A stretch of DNA of 64,000 nucleotides, taken from assembly GCF_019774615.1 (NCBI RefSeq), contig NZ_CP081496.1, positions 2,108,001 to 2,172,000 of the forward strand. The letters run 5' to 3'. A program made the position numbers and the translations under genes. The stretch is from Streptomyces sp. BHT-5-2. GTDB lineage: Bacteria; Actinomycetota; Actinomycetes; Streptomycetales; Streptomycetaceae. Below, piece after piece: positions 26,386 to 34,813 of this stretch. Within the stretch, counting starts at the first letter, position 1. Every line of letters begins with the position of its first letter. The notes below the pieces were generated by a model. It did not search any database and was not told the DNA's origin. It saw only the letters and a list, made by a program, of their open reading frames with translations.

Positions 26386-26434
26386 GGGACAGGGGACAGG
26401 GGACAGGGGACAGGGGACAGGGGACAGGGGTCAG
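26386..26434. repeat. Seven heptamer repeats between murQ and murP
   Basis: Six perfect copies of GGGACAG and a seventh, GGGTCAG, which contains the murQ stop codon. They sit in the 93-bp space before murP. A 7-bp unit can slip during replication, changing the distance between the genes and the extreme murQ C-terminus. Confidence 0.92.
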
Positions 26435-27378
26435 GGGGTTTGGGTGGGGGTGGATTGGAGGGCGGTGCGGAGGTGGCCCTTGGTGGTGTTGAGGAGGCGG
26501 GCGGCTTCGTGGGCGTCGACACCGCCGAGCAGGACGAGGATGGCGTTCTTCACCTCGCCGTCGGTCTCGGTGAGGGCGGCCTCGATCTCCAGGTCGGTGG
26601 CTCCGGTGGCGAGTGCGACGATGCGGCGCGAGCGGGCGCGCAGCTTGTCGTTGGAGGCGCGGACGTCGACCATCAGGTTCCCGTAGGTCTTGCCGAGGCG
26701 GATCATGGTGATCGTCGAGAGCATGTTGAGGACGAGCTTCTGGGCGGTGCCGGCCTTGAGGCGGGTGGAGCCGGTGATCAGCTCGGGGCCGACGACGATC
26801 TCGATGCCGTGCTCGGCGGCCGCGGCGAGGGCGGAGTCGGTGTTGCAGGACAGGCCGATGGTGAGGGCGCCGATGGCGCGGGCGTGCTCGACGGCACCGA
26901 CGGCGTAGGGGGTGCGGCCGGAGGCGGAGATGCCGACGACGGTGTCGCGGTCGGCGATGGCGAGGGCGGTGAGGTCGGCGGCGGCCAGTTCCTTGCTGTC
27001 CTCGGCGCCCTCGACGGCGGTGACCATTGCGGACGGGCCGCCGGCGATCAGGCCGACGATCTCCGCGGGGGCGGTGTTGAAGGTGGGCGGGCATTCGCTG
27101 GCGTCGAGGACGCCGAGGCGGCCGGCCGTACCGGCGCCGGCGTAGATCAGGCGGCCGCCGCGGGCCATGCGGGCGGCGATGGCGTCGATGGCGGCGGCGA
27201 TCTCGGGGAGGCGTTCGGCGACGGCGGCGGGGACGGTGGTGTCCTCGTCGTTCATCAGGCGGGCGATGTCGAGGGTGGAGCGGCGGTCGATGTCGGCGAG
27301 GTCGGGACGGAACTCCTCCGTGGTGAGGGTTGCCAACTGGGTGCGGAGGGTTGAGTAGTTGGGGTCGGTGGGCGGCAT
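26431..27378 (-). CDS. murQ: N-acetylmuramic acid 6-phosphate etherase
   Basis: Cleaves the lactyl ether of MurNAc-6-P, giving GlcNAc-6-P and D-lactate; GlcNAc-6-P then enters NagA. The 315-residue SIS-fold enzyme has RRSTLDIARLMNDEDTTVP at the start, the sugar-phosphate site IYAGAGTAGRLGVLDASECP with a catalytic Glu, EGAEDSKELAAADL with the second Glu, and VGISASGRTPYAVGA. It is first of murQ-murP and follows the regulator gene on the same strand after 138 bp. It links peptidoglycan recycling here to nagKA at 8 kb. Confidence 0.95.
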   Translation of the reverse strand: MPPTDPNYSTLRTQLATLTTEEFRPDLADIDRRSTLDIARLMNDEDTTVPAAVAERLPEIAAAIDAIAARMARGGRLIYAGAGTAGRLGVLDASECPPTFNTAPAEIVGLIAGGPSAMVTAVEGAEDSKELAAADLTALAIADRDTVVGISASGRTPYAVGAVEHARAIGALTIGLSCNTDSALAAAAEHGIEIVVGPELITGSTRLKAGTAQKLVLNMLSTITMIRLGKTYGNLMVDVRASNDKLRARSRRIVALATGATDLEIEAALTETDGEVKNAILVLLGGVDAHEAARLLNTTKGHLRTALQSTPTQTP

Positions 27379-27516
27379 GGGCGGGGCTCCTTGGGGCGGA
27401 GTGGGGCGAGGTGGCGGGGGCGTTGTGGGCTGGTCGCCGGTAGGGGTGCTGCCGGGCCCACCCGTGCCGTGCCGGTGTACGGCTGTCCGCGGCTGGGGCG
27501 TGCAGGTCGGCGGGGG

Positions 27517-28461
27517 TCAGTGGCGGGGGTTGTGGCGGTGGGCGAGGGCTTCGTAGGAGGCGGAGAGGGCGGGGGCGGCGGTTTCGTAGGTGCGTTGGGC
27601 GACGCCTATGAAGAGGCAGTCGACGACAAGGAGCTGGCTGGTGCGGGAAGACATGGCCGCGGGGCGCAGCTCGCTCTCGCGGGCCGTGGAGGTCGTCAGG
27701 ACGTGGTCGGCGTAGGCGGCGATCTCGCCGTCGGGGCGGCCGGTGATGGCGATCGTTGTCGCGCCGTGGTCGAAGGCGACGCGCAGTGGCTCTATGACGT
27801 CCGTCGTGCGGCCGGAGTGGGTGATCGCGATGGCCACGTCGCGTGCCCGCATCTGGACGGCGTTGGTGACGGCGAGGTGCGGGTCGGAGTGGGCGTGGGC
27901 GATCAGGCCGATGCGCAGCAGCTTCTGGACCAGGTCCTGGGCGACGAGGTTGGAGGCTCCTATGCCGTAGACGTCGATGCGGCGGGCGGAGGCGAGGGCG
28001 GCGACGGAGGCTTCGAGCTGGGTGACGTCCAGCGCGGCGGCGGTGTCGGCGAGGCACTGCTGCTCTTCCTGCGCGAGCTTGGCGACCACGTCGACGAGGG
28101 TGTCGTCGACCGCTATGTCCGCCGTGACGGCGGGGGCGGTGCCGGCCTCCTGCTGTGCGGCGAGGGCGGCGAGGGCGAGGCGCAGGTCGCGATAGCCGGG
28201 ATAGCCCAGGAGGCGGGAGGTGCGGACGACGGTGGCCTCGCTGGTGCCGGTGCGCTCGGCCAGGCCGGTGACGGTGAGGGCGGCGCAGCCGGCCGGATCG
28301 CCGGCGACGGTCTCGGCGACTCGCTGCATGGAGCGGGTCATCGTCGGTGCGAGCGTGCGGACCTTGGCGGCCAGGGCCGCGGGTGGCGGTGGGGCCGGTG
28401 GCGCTGTTGGAGGAGTGGTCTGTCCGGGACTGGTGAAAGTTTCCTTCACTCCGCTATTCAT
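27517..28461 (-). CDS. RpiR/MurR-type transcriptional regulator
   Basis: 314-residue regulator: an N-terminal HTH_6 domain (about 35-110; LTVTGLAERTGTSEATVVRT) followed by a SIS sugar-phosphate-binding domain (about 135-285; IDVYGIGASNLVAQDLVQK and AIAITHSGRTTDVIEPL). The first 30 residues are Pro/Thr/Ala-rich. Position upstream of murQ-murP indicates a MurR role, with MurNAc-6-P or GlcNAc-6-P as likely ligand (inferred). Two inverted repeats lie at and just upstream of its start, suggesting autoregulation. Confidence 0.87.
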   Translation of the reverse strand: MNSGVKETFTSPGQTTPPTAPPAPPPPAALAAKVRTLAPTMTRSMQRVAETVAGDPAGCAALTVTGLAERTGTSEATVVRTSRLLGYPGYRDLRLALAALAAQQEAGTAPAVTADIAVDDTLVDVVAKLAQEEQQCLADTAAALDVTQLEASVAALASARRIDVYGIGASNLVAQDLVQKLLRIGLIAHAHSDPHLAVTNAVQMRARDVAIAITHSGRTTDVIEPLRVAFDHGATTIAITGRPDGEIAAYADHVLTTSTARESELRPAAMSSRTSQLLVVDCLFIGVAQRTYETAAPALSASYEALAHRHNPRH

Positions 28462-28479
28462 GGCTGAAAGATATTTTCG
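28433..28479. promoter_or_regulatory. Two candidate RpiR-type operators
   Basis: GTGAA-AGTTTCC-TTCAC (28433-28449) is a perfect 5-bp inverted repeat inside the first codons of the regulator. GAAA-GATAT-TTTC (28466-28478) is another, just upstream of the ATG at 28461. Their centres are about 31 bp apart, three helical turns. TGAAA/TTTCA palindromes are typical RpiR-family sites. Confidence 0.6.
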
Positions 28480-28609
28480 GGGCCGGGAGGCGTCAATACC
28501 CTCCGTGAAGCCTGTGGACAGGTGGACGGACGGAGGGGCGACGCGGATCGTGCGCCGGTCCGCCTGTGGATAAGTCGGCCGGTCGGCGGCTGCGCGCGAG
28601 AATGAGGTC

Positions 28610-28972
28610 ATGGAGCTGGAACAGGCATTGCACGCCGCGCGAGCGCTGGTGCTCGCCGACCTGATGGCGGATGACGTAGCGGACGCCGAGATCGTCTCGC
28701 TCGTCGAGGATGCGGTCACGCATCGCCGATGGTGGGTGGAGCAGTGGCCTGAGGGTGCCTCGTTCGTCGCGGGGCTGATAGCGCAGGACGTCCAGGACGC
28801 GCTGCTGGAGCGGTACGGCCGTTGGCCGCTGTGCCCGGTGTGCACGGAGTCCGGGGATCCCCATGCGCTCGATGTGGAGCCGGAGTTGGGCCCGGATCCG
28901 CACTGGGTGTGTCCGAAGACGGCGGTCGCCGTCGCCCCGGTCGGGCGGCTGCGCGCGCCGGCGGAGGGTTGA
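28610..28972 (+). CDS. Conserved hypothetical, CPxC-containing
   Basis: 120 residues. A helical N-terminal part (ELEQALHAARALVLADLMAD) is followed by RRWWVEQWPEGASFVAGLIAQDVQDALLE and a C-terminal WPLCPVCTESGDPHAL...HWVCPKT. Cys, Cys, His and Cys there could bind one zinc. The gene is joined to the DUF4031 gene by a 1-bp gap, so the products probably work together. Function unknown. Confidence 0.7.
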   Translation: MELEQALHAARALVLADLMADDVADAEIVSLVEDAVTHRRWWVEQWPEGASFVAGLIAQDVQDALLERYGRWPLCPVCTESGDPHALDVEPELGPDPHWVCPKTAVAVAPVGRLRAPAEG

Positions 28973-28973
28973 G

Positions 28974-29234
28974 GTGGCGATCTACATCGACCCGCCCATA
29001 TGGCCGGGGCACGGTCGTATGTGGTCGCACCTGGTGAGCGACCGGTCGTTCGACGAGCTGCACCGTTTCGCGGCCGCGCTCGGTGCGCCTCGACGGGCCT
29101 TCGAGCGCGACCACTACGACTTGCCGTCCGAGCGGTATGACGATGCCGTGCGGGCGGGAGCGGTGGCGGTCGGTTCCAAGGAGCTGGTGCGCCGGCTCAC
29201 GGAGGCGGGGCTGCGGCGGCCGAAGGGGCGGTGA
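28974..29234 (+). CDS. DUF4031 protein
   Basis: 86 residues from GTG 28974. It begins AIYIDPPIWPGHGRMWSHLV, the DUF4031 signature, and continues with SFDELHRFAAALGAPRRAFERDHYDLP. Acidic and His residues (D6, H13, H19, D46, H47) recall a metal site, but no activity is established. It starts one base after the preceding gene's stop codon, so translation is coupled. Confidence 0.82.
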   Translation: MAIYIDPPIWPGHGRMWSHLVSDRSFDELHRFAAALGAPRRAFERDHYDLPSERYDDAVRAGAVAVGSKELVRRLTEAGLRRPKGR

Positions 29235-29283
29235 GGGGCGAGGGGGTGGGGGGTGGGGGCCCCGCCCCGGTCGCCCCGGCGTT

Positions 29284-30228
29284 CTACTTGCTCCCCGCGC
29301 GCTTGAAGTTGTCCTCCAGCTTGCGGCCCGGTTCGGGGCCGCTGGGGTCCTCGGGGCGGAGCGTCAGCAGGGATCCGTCCTCGGACACTCCGTACGTGGA
29401 CGGGGGCAGCGGGTCGAGCCAGGACTCCTCTTCCCTGGTGCGGCCCTCGGAGCACTTCCGGTGGGTCGTCAGGGTCGGGGCGGAGGCCGTGACCACGTCG
29501 CCGGTGAAGTGGGCCCGGGCGGTGAAGTCGTTGCAGGGGAGCTTGCCGGTCATCGTGCCGTCCTCGTGGAAGATCCAGGAGATCTTGCCGTGTTCCGGGC
29601 CTCCGTACTGGCCGCCGTCGTCGTACTGGGCGAAGTAGAAGTCCCACTGCGTGCCGAAGAAGCCCTGTGCGGGGCGGGTCTGGCTGAGGGTGACGTAGTC
29701 GCCGCGGTCGTTCTTCAGGTTGACGATCCTGGCCCCGTCGTCGGGGCCGCGTTTCTGCTCGGACAGCGTGAGGTGTCCGGTGAAGAGCCTGCTGACCTGC
29801 TTCTCGAAGGCCGCGACGTCCTGCGGGCAGCCGTCGGTCCTGGCGTCGGGCCCGTCCTTGCCGAGTGTGAGGTCGTTGGCCCGGACGTCCGCCGTCAGTT
29901 GGACGGGAGCGCAGCCGTAGGTCCCCGACACGGTGCCGTCGCGGTGGAACTCCACCCAGTTCCTGAGGTGCCAGGTCTCCTCGGTGGGGGTCGGCCGGTC
30001 GAACTTCCGGCCGTCGATCCGGCCGCCGTCGAACTTCAGGACCGCGCCGACCAACAGGTCACCGGGGCCGCCCAGGAGCTTCCGGGCGGCGCCCCCGCCG
30101 TCGGTCCGTCCGGGGGCGCCGGCGGTGGTGAGCGTGAGCAGCGCGGCCAGTACGGCGACGGCGGGGGCGAGGGCTCTTCGGAGTGGGCGCATGTTCGAAC
30201 GACGTTCGTGGATGCCGGACGGTTGCAT
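29284..30228 (-). CDS. Secreted META-domain protein
   Basis: 314 residues. The N-terminal signal is twin-Arg/Lys-rich (RRALAPAVAVLAALLTLTTA). Two META/HslJ-like domains follow: about 65-180 (WVEFHRDGTVSGTYGCAPVQL) and 195-300 (ISWIFHEDGTMTGKLPCNDF). Each has the family's F-x-x-D/E-G-T-x-x-G-x-x-x-C-N core. The role of META domains is unclear; they occur in envelope-stress proteins. A GAGGG ribosome site supports ATG 30228; ATG 30192 would give a shorter signal peptide. Confidence 0.75.
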   Translation of the reverse strand: MQPSGIHERRSNMRPLRRALAPAVAVLAALLTLTTAGAPGRTDGGGAARKLLGGPGDLLVGAVLKFDGGRIDGRKFDRPTPTEETWHLRNWVEFHRDGTVSGTYGCAPVQLTADVRANDLTLGKDGPDARTDGCPQDVAAFEKQVSRLFTGHLTLSEQKRGPDDGARIVNLKNDRGDYVTLSQTRPAQGFFGTQWDFYFAQYDDGGQYGGPEHGKISWIFHEDGTMTGKLPCNDFTARAHFTGDVVTASAPTLTTHRKCSEGRTREEESWLDPLPPSTYGVSEDGSLLTLRPEDPSGPEPGRKLEDNFKRAGSK

Positions 30229-30275
30229 GCGCCGCCCTCAGGAGCGTTCGCCGCCCTTGAGGGTGTTCCGCGGTC

Positions 30276-31562
30276 TCAGTGGCGTTCGGCGGCCTCCGGG
30301 GAGCGGGCGGCGGACTCCGTGCCGGACGCGGCGTCGGGGGCCGGGGCCGAGGACGCGACGACGCGGGAGCGGGCCGAGGCGCGCTGGAGGCGGAAGGCGA
30401 GGGCGGTGGTGAGGACGGCGACGGCGGCGAGGGCCGCGCCGGTCCAGGCGACGGCGGGGTAGCCCCAGCCGGCGCTGATGGTCAGGCCGCCGAGCCAGGG
30501 GCCGAGGGTGTTGCCGATGTTGAAGGCGGCCGTGGTGGTGGCGCCGGCGAGGGTCGGGGCGGCGTTCGCCACGTTGAACATGCGGGCGTTGAGTGCCGGG
30601 GCCGTGGTGAAGGCGGTGACGCCGAGCATGAGGGAGAGGGCGACGGCGGCGACCGGGCTGTGCGCGGTCAGCGCCAGGACGGCGAGGACGGCGGTGGAGG
30701 CCGAGATGCCGCCGAAGAGGGTGCCGAAGGGGTGCGCGTCGGCGATCCGGCCGCCGACGAACGTGCCGATCAGCGCGCCGACGCCGAAGAGCGCGAGCAC
30801 CGTCGGGACCCAGCTCTCGGCGAGGCCGGCGGTGTCGGTCAGCAGCGGGGAGAGGTAGGAGAAGAGGGCGAAGACCGCGGCGCCGTTCATGGCGGTGGCG
30901 ATCAGTGCCAGCCAGACCTGCTTGTCCCGGTAGATGGTCAGCTCGCGGCGGAGCTGGGGGCGGTCGTCGCCGGTGGGCACCTTGGTGCGCGGGACGAGGG
31001 CGATGACGCCGACGAGGCCGATGACGGAGAGGCCGGCCACCGCCCAGAAGGCGGCGCGCCAGCCGGCGTGCTGGCCGAGCAGGGCGCCGGCGGGGACACC
31101 GGCGATGTTGGCGATGCTCAGTCCGCCGACCATGACGGCCATGGCGCGGGCCCGGGCGGTGACCGGGACGAGCGAGACGGCCACGGCCGCGCCCACCGCC
31201 CAGAAGCCGGCGCAGGCCAGGGCGCTGATCACCCGGGAGGCGAAGAGGACGGCGTAGGAGGGTGCCAGGGCGCCGGCGGCCTGGCCGAGGCCGAAGATCG
31301 CGAGCAGGGCGATGAGGGTGGTGCGGCGGGGGAGGCGGAGCGTCGCGGCGGCCAGTACGGGGGCGCCGACCACCATGCCGATGGCGAAGGCGGAGACCAG
31401 CAGACCGGCCTGCGGGATGGAGACCCCGAGGTCGCGGGCGAGCGGTTGGAGGATGCCGGAGAGCATGAACTCGCTGGTGCCCAGGGCGAATACGGAGAGC
31501 CCGAGGACGTAGACGGCGAGTGGGAGGCGGGCGCGGGGACGGGGGGCGGATGGTGCTGGCAT
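30276..31562 (-). CDS. MFS drug-efflux transporter (CmlR/AraJ-like)
   Basis: 428-residue, 12-helix major facilitator of the DHA1 group. It has AVYVLGLSVFALGTSEFMLSG in helix 1, the motif GAPVLAAATLRLPRRTTL in loop 2-3, and VPAGALLGQHAGWRAAFW (motif C, antiporter) in helix 5. Related proteins export chloramphenicol, arabinose or amino acids by proton antiport. The tail of 35 residues is Ala/Ser-rich. Start is uncertain (ATG 31562 or 31595); neither has a strong ribosome site. No regulator is adjacent. Confidence 0.85.
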   Translation of the reverse strand: MPAPSAPRPRARLPLAVYVLGLSVFALGTSEFMLSGILQPLARDLGVSIPQAGLLVSAFAIGMVVGAPVLAAATLRLPRRTTLIALLAIFGLGQAAGALAPSYAVLFASRVISALACAGFWAVGAAVAVSLVPVTARARAMAVMVGGLSIANIAGVPAGALLGQHAGWRAAFWAVAGLSVIGLVGVIALVPRTKVPTGDDRPQLRRELTIYRDKQVWLALIATAMNGAAVFALFSYLSPLLTDTAGLAESWVPTVLALFGVGALIGTFVGGRIADAHPFGTLFGGISASTAVLAVLALTAHSPVAAVALSLMLGVTAFTTAPALNARMFNVANAAPTLAGATTTAAFNIGNTLGPWLGGLTISAGWGYPAVAWTGAALAAVAVLTTALAFRLQRASARSRVVASSAPAPDAASGTESAARSPEAAERH

Positions 31563-31736
31563 GACAGGTGCCAACCGGGGGATGGGTGCTGACATTCCCG
31601 GTCGGCGGGGTGGCGTTCGCCACGTGGGGGTCGCGCCCGGGGGCCGGCGGGGCCGGCGGGGCCGGTCGGACGGTGCGCTGGACCGGGCGGCCGGGCAGCG
31701 GGTCGGTCGCCGTCCCCGTTCGGTCGCCGTCCCAGG

Positions 31737-32444
31737 TCAGCCGCCGTCTCCGGCCGGTCGGGCGGGCCCGCCGCCGCTCTCCAGGAGGGCGAGTTCCGTG
31801 GCGAGGTTGTGGCGGGCCGGTGCCTCCCAGCGGTCGTGGCCGGTCGGTGTCCTGAACAGGCGGGGGAGCGCGAGGAGTTGGCGGAGGACGGCGGCGCGGC
31901 CGGCCCGGAAGTCCGGGTCGGGGACGAAGCCGTACTCGGCGCGGACCGCGGCGGCGTAGGCGGCGTAGGCGTCGGGGGTGCCGGCCAGGACGGCCAGGTC
32001 GGCGTCGCACAGGACGGCGCCGTCGCGGTCGTCGGGGGCCGGGTCGTGGGTGACGGTGAGGCGGACGAGGCGGGCGACCTCGGCGGTGCGGGCCTTTGGG
32101 ACGCCCAGTTCGGGGAGGGCGCGTTCGGCGAGGGCGGCGCTGCGTTCCTCGTTCTCGGAGCGGTCGGGCCGGTAGACGGCGTCGTGGAACCACGCGGCCA
32201 GTTGGACGGCCGGCAGATCCTCGGCGTGCGCGGCGAGTTCGTCGATCCGGTCGAGGACGGCGGTGAGGTGGTCGGTGGTGTGGTAGCGGCGCTGCGGCTC
32301 GGCCCAGCGGCGGAGGAGGTTGTCCGCGTACGGGGCGGGGGCGGGGCCTTCCTGGCCGGGGCCTTCCTGGGTGCCGCGGGCCCGGGCCACGGTGGCGGCC
32401 CAGCGGGCGGCCAGGTCGGGGCGGGAGTCGCTCATGGGCGTCAT
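31737..32444 (-). CDS. HD-domain metal-dependent phosphohydrolase
   Basis: 235 residues of the HD superfamily. Metal ligands are visible as YHTTDHLTAVL (first His), WFHDAVYRPD (HD pair) and LCDADLAVLAG (last Asp). Such proteins hydrolyse phosphate esters or nucleotides; the substrate is unknown. It starts 9 bp after the solute-binding lipoprotein stop codon, so it is probably in the same transcript. Confidence 0.83.
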   Translation of the reverse strand: MTPMSDSRPDLAARWAATVARARGTQEGPGQEGPAPAPYADNLLRRWAEPQRRYHTTDHLTAVLDRIDELAAHAEDLPAVQLAAWFHDAVYRPDRSENEERSAALAERALPELGVPKARTAEVARLVRLTVTHDPAPDDRDGAVLCDADLAVLAGTPDAYAAYAAAVRAEYGFVPDPDFRAGRAAVLRQLLALPRLFRTPTGHDRWEAPARHNLATELALLESGGGPARPAGDGG

Positions 32445-32453
32445 TGTGCAGGG

Positions 32454-33311
32454 TCAGGGGGCCGACTTGTCGCGGCAGGAGTATTTGTCGAGGTCGTCCG
32501 CGCTGGGTTTGTAGTGCGCCTCCCAGTGGGCGTCGGCTTGCGGGACGGCGGGGAGTTCGGTGGTGAAGTCCCGTTTCCAGTCGCTGCTGTTGAGGTAGTC
32601 GCGCAGTGCGTCGCGGAGTTTGCGGCAGTCTTCGCGGTGGCCTTTCTGCATGGCGATTCCGTAGCGGTTGGTGGAATCGATGTCGATGCCGGGGACGACC
32701 TTCAGATTCGGGTACTGCTTGCTCTGGGCGAAGCCGTAGAGGATCACGGTGTCGGTGGAGACCGCGTCGACTTCGTGGTTCTCCAGGGCGCTGACGCAGC
32801 CGTCGGCGGTGTTCTTCCCGGAGAAGACGAGGCCGGGGATCTTCTGCAGTGCGACGCCCGAGGTGGTGCCGGACCAGGCGCAGACGGATTTGCCGCGGAG
32901 GTCGGCGAGGGTCCTGATGCGGTGGTCGTCCCTGCGGACCATGACGCCCTGCGGGGTGGTGGCGTAGGGGCCGACGAAGTCGACGTCCCGGCTGCGCTGG
33001 TCGGTGATGGAGAAGGTCGCGACGACCAGGTCCTGGCGTCCTTCGGTGACGGCGGTGGTGCGGCGTTCGGAGGGTACGGCGGTGAAGTTCGGTTCGGCGT
33101 GGAGCCTCTTGAGGAGTTGCCGGGCGACGGTGATGTCGAAGCCGCTGAAGTCGTAGCTGTCGAGATAGCTGGTGCCGGGCTGGTCGCTTTTCACGCCGAC
33201 GGAGACCTGCCCTTTGGCGAAGAGGGACGGGGGCGGGTTCGTTCCGCAGGCGGTCGCGGTGAGTGCGGCGAGGGCGAGTAAGGCCGCGATTCCGGTGAGG
33301 CGTGTGGTCAT
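32454..33311 (-). CDS. Amino-acid-type solute-binding lipoprotein
   Basis: 285-residue family 3 periplasmic-binding protein, like GluB. The lipoprotein signal ends at Cys22 (TATAC). The ligand domain shows VGVKSDQPGTSYLDSYDFSG, the family's G-F-D-I-x-V-A-R block and DFVGPYATTPQGVMVRRDD. No permease or ATPase gene lies near. Instead it follows two genes for a membrane protein and a GDHS-AAG-motif protein and precedes an HD protein. A sensing role rather than import is possible (inference). Confidence 0.82.
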   Translation of the reverse strand: MTTRLTGIAALLALAALTATACGTNPPPSLFAKGQVSVGVKSDQPGTSYLDSYDFSGFDITVARQLLKRLHAEPNFTAVPSERRTTAVTEGRQDLVVATFSITDQRSRDVDFVGPYATTPQGVMVRRDDHRIRTLADLRGKSVCAWSGTTSGVALQKIPGLVFSGKNTADGCVSALENHEVDAVSTDTVILYGFAQSKQYPNLKVVPGIDIDSTNRYGIAMQKGHREDCRKLRDALRDYLNSSDWKRDFTTELPAVPQADAHWEAHYKPSADDLDKYSCRDKSAP

Positions 33312-33384
33312 GGGTCCCCGTTTTCTCGTGCTTCTTCTTCGCCGGCTGCGGGGCGGGTGGGTTCCTCCGCCGCGCGTGGGCGGG

Positions 33385-34131
33385 TCAGGTGTCGTGGAGG
33401 GTGGCTCCGGTCGTCCTGATGTCCATGCGGCAGCCGCTGTCGGTGTGGAGGGTGAGGCCGATGCGGACGGTGCGGGCCTGCGGGTCCAGGGGGATGTCGA
33501 AACTGCCGCCGTCGTGGACGGAGTCCGGGGTGGCCGCGTGGCCGGTGGGCGGTGCGGTGAGGGCGACGGCGGAGTTCGGACGGCAGGTGGGGGCGGTGGG
33601 GTCGTGGTCGTCGACGGCCAGGGTGAGGCGGAGGGCGTCGCGGGCCTCCCCCGGGGCGACGGCCAGGGTCAGGGTGAAGCGGGCGCCGTCGGGCAGGTCC
33701 CGTGCCGCTGCGGTGATCTTGCCGGCGGCGTCGATCTCGCCGTGGGTGACGACGTCCCGGAAGGCCAGCCAGCCGCCGACGGTGGCCAGGAGGGAGGCGA
33801 GGGAGAGGGTGGCCACGATCCGGGCGTCGCGGGGGCGCTGGACGAGGACGCGGGCGGTGGCGGTGCCGAGGGAGACGGCGACCAGCGCGCCCCACAGGAG
33901 GTACTGGGACACGGGGCCGTCCGGCCAGGTGGTGCCGGCGACGACGAGGGCGGCGCAGGCCAGGAGCAGGGGCAGCCACCGGGCGCTGGGGTGCAGAGCC
34001 CAGCGGATGAAGACGTTCCGGATGGTGCCGGCGGCGATGGAGTGGTCGCCGTGGGCGGTGGCGTCGTTGCGGATGTGCGCCGTGTCGTGGAGGCGCGCCG
34101 GCTCGGGCCGGGGCGGTCTCCGGGGGGTCAT
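33385..34131 (-). CDS. Membrane protein with N-terminal GDHS-AAG motif
   Basis: 248 residues, family not recognised. The cytoplasmic N-terminus contains ATAHGDHSIAAGTIRNVFI (about 24-42). Three membrane helices follow (about 52-69, 76-93, 104-122), then an extracytoplasmic beta-rich domain of about 120 residues (ARFTLTLAVAPGEARDALRL to DSGCRMDIRTTGATL). The GDHS motif is shared with the C-terminus of the protein encoded just upstream, and the ATG overlaps that gene's stop codon (ATGA). The two products probably interact. It may couple the outside domain to the inside partner. Confidence 0.65.
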   Translation of the reverse strand: MTPRRPPRPEPARLHDTAHIRNDATAHGDHSIAAGTIRNVFIRWALHPSARWLPLLLACAALVVAGTTWPDGPVSQYLLWGALVAVSLGTATARVLVQRPRDARIVATLSLASLLATVGGWLAFRDVVTHGEIDAAGKITAAARDLPDGARFTLTLAVAPGEARDALRLTLAVDDHDPTAPTCRPNSAVALTAPPTGHAATPDSVHDGGSFDIPLDPQARTVRIGLTLHTDSGCRMDIRTTGATLHDT

Positions 34132-34607
34132 GCGTCGTCCCGGGGGCGGGGGGTGCCTCCCATGGTGATGGTGCCGTGGATCTCGCCGGCGGCGAGGGAG
34201 TGGTCGCCGGTCGCGGTGACGTGGTGGTGGACGGTCCGGGGGCCGGTGGCGGCGCGGGTGACGTGGTGGCGGAAGCCGGCGGCGTCGCGGTCGGCGGCGG
34301 GGGAGGCCAGCCAGGCGGCCAGGGCGTCGGCGAGGGTGCGGCGGTCGTGGTCGTCGAGGGTGGCCAGCAGCCGGTCGAGGGTGTCGGCGCGGTCGGTGTC
34401 CAGGAGCGGCCGGGCGGTGCCGTCGCCGAGGGTGGCCGGGGCGTCGCCGCGGCGGTGCAGCAGGCGGCGGAAGAAGCCCTCGCCGGCGGCCACGGTGCGG
34501 TCGGCGATCCGGTCCTGGGCCGCGGCGAGGACGGAGGTGCCCAGGCTGTTGGCCGCCAGAGCGAGATACGGGGCTATTTCAGTGGATACGGTTGCAAGGT
34601 CGGACAT
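34128..34607 (-). CDS. Small helical protein with C-terminal GDHS-AAG motif
   Basis: 159 residues from ATG 34607. The N-terminus (STEIAPYLALAANSLGTSVL...AAQDRIADRTVAAGEGFF) resembles a large Streptomyces family of short helical adaptors. Those proteins end in a (T/S)GDxSxAAGxxxG motif and often accompany STAND, protease or kinase conflict-type systems. Here the end is VTATGDHSLAAGEIHGTITM. The middle contains two short helices around DTLDRLLATLDDHDRRTLAD. It is the first gene of a run of four: this gene, the membrane protein, the binding lipoprotein and the HD protein. Function is unproven. Confidence 0.62.
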   Translation of the reverse strand: MSDLATVSTEIAPYLALAANSLGTSVLAAAQDRIADRTVAAGEGFFRRLLHRRGDAPATLGDGTARPLLDTDRADTLDRLLATLDDHDRRTLADALAAWLASPAADRDAAGFRHHVTRAATGPRTVHHHVTATGDHSLAAGEIHGTITMGGTPRPRDDA

Positions 34608-34813
34608 CCGGACTCTCCGCGCTCGACGCCACGGGTGTGCGGTGTGCTGGTGCAACACCCTTACGGAAAAGGCGTGTTACCCATGTGAGGGCTGATCCAC
34701 ACGCGCGTCCTGAGGTGGTTTCGGGGTGGCGGCGGCGAGGGCGGCGGGGGTGGATTTCGGTCGCGTCGCGGGCGGGGTGCGGCTGCGGTGGTCGGGGAGC
34801 GCTTAGGCTGGGT

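Noticed and set aside
26386..26434. CRISPR-like array
   Set aside because: Seven-base units without spacers; a simple tandem repeat.
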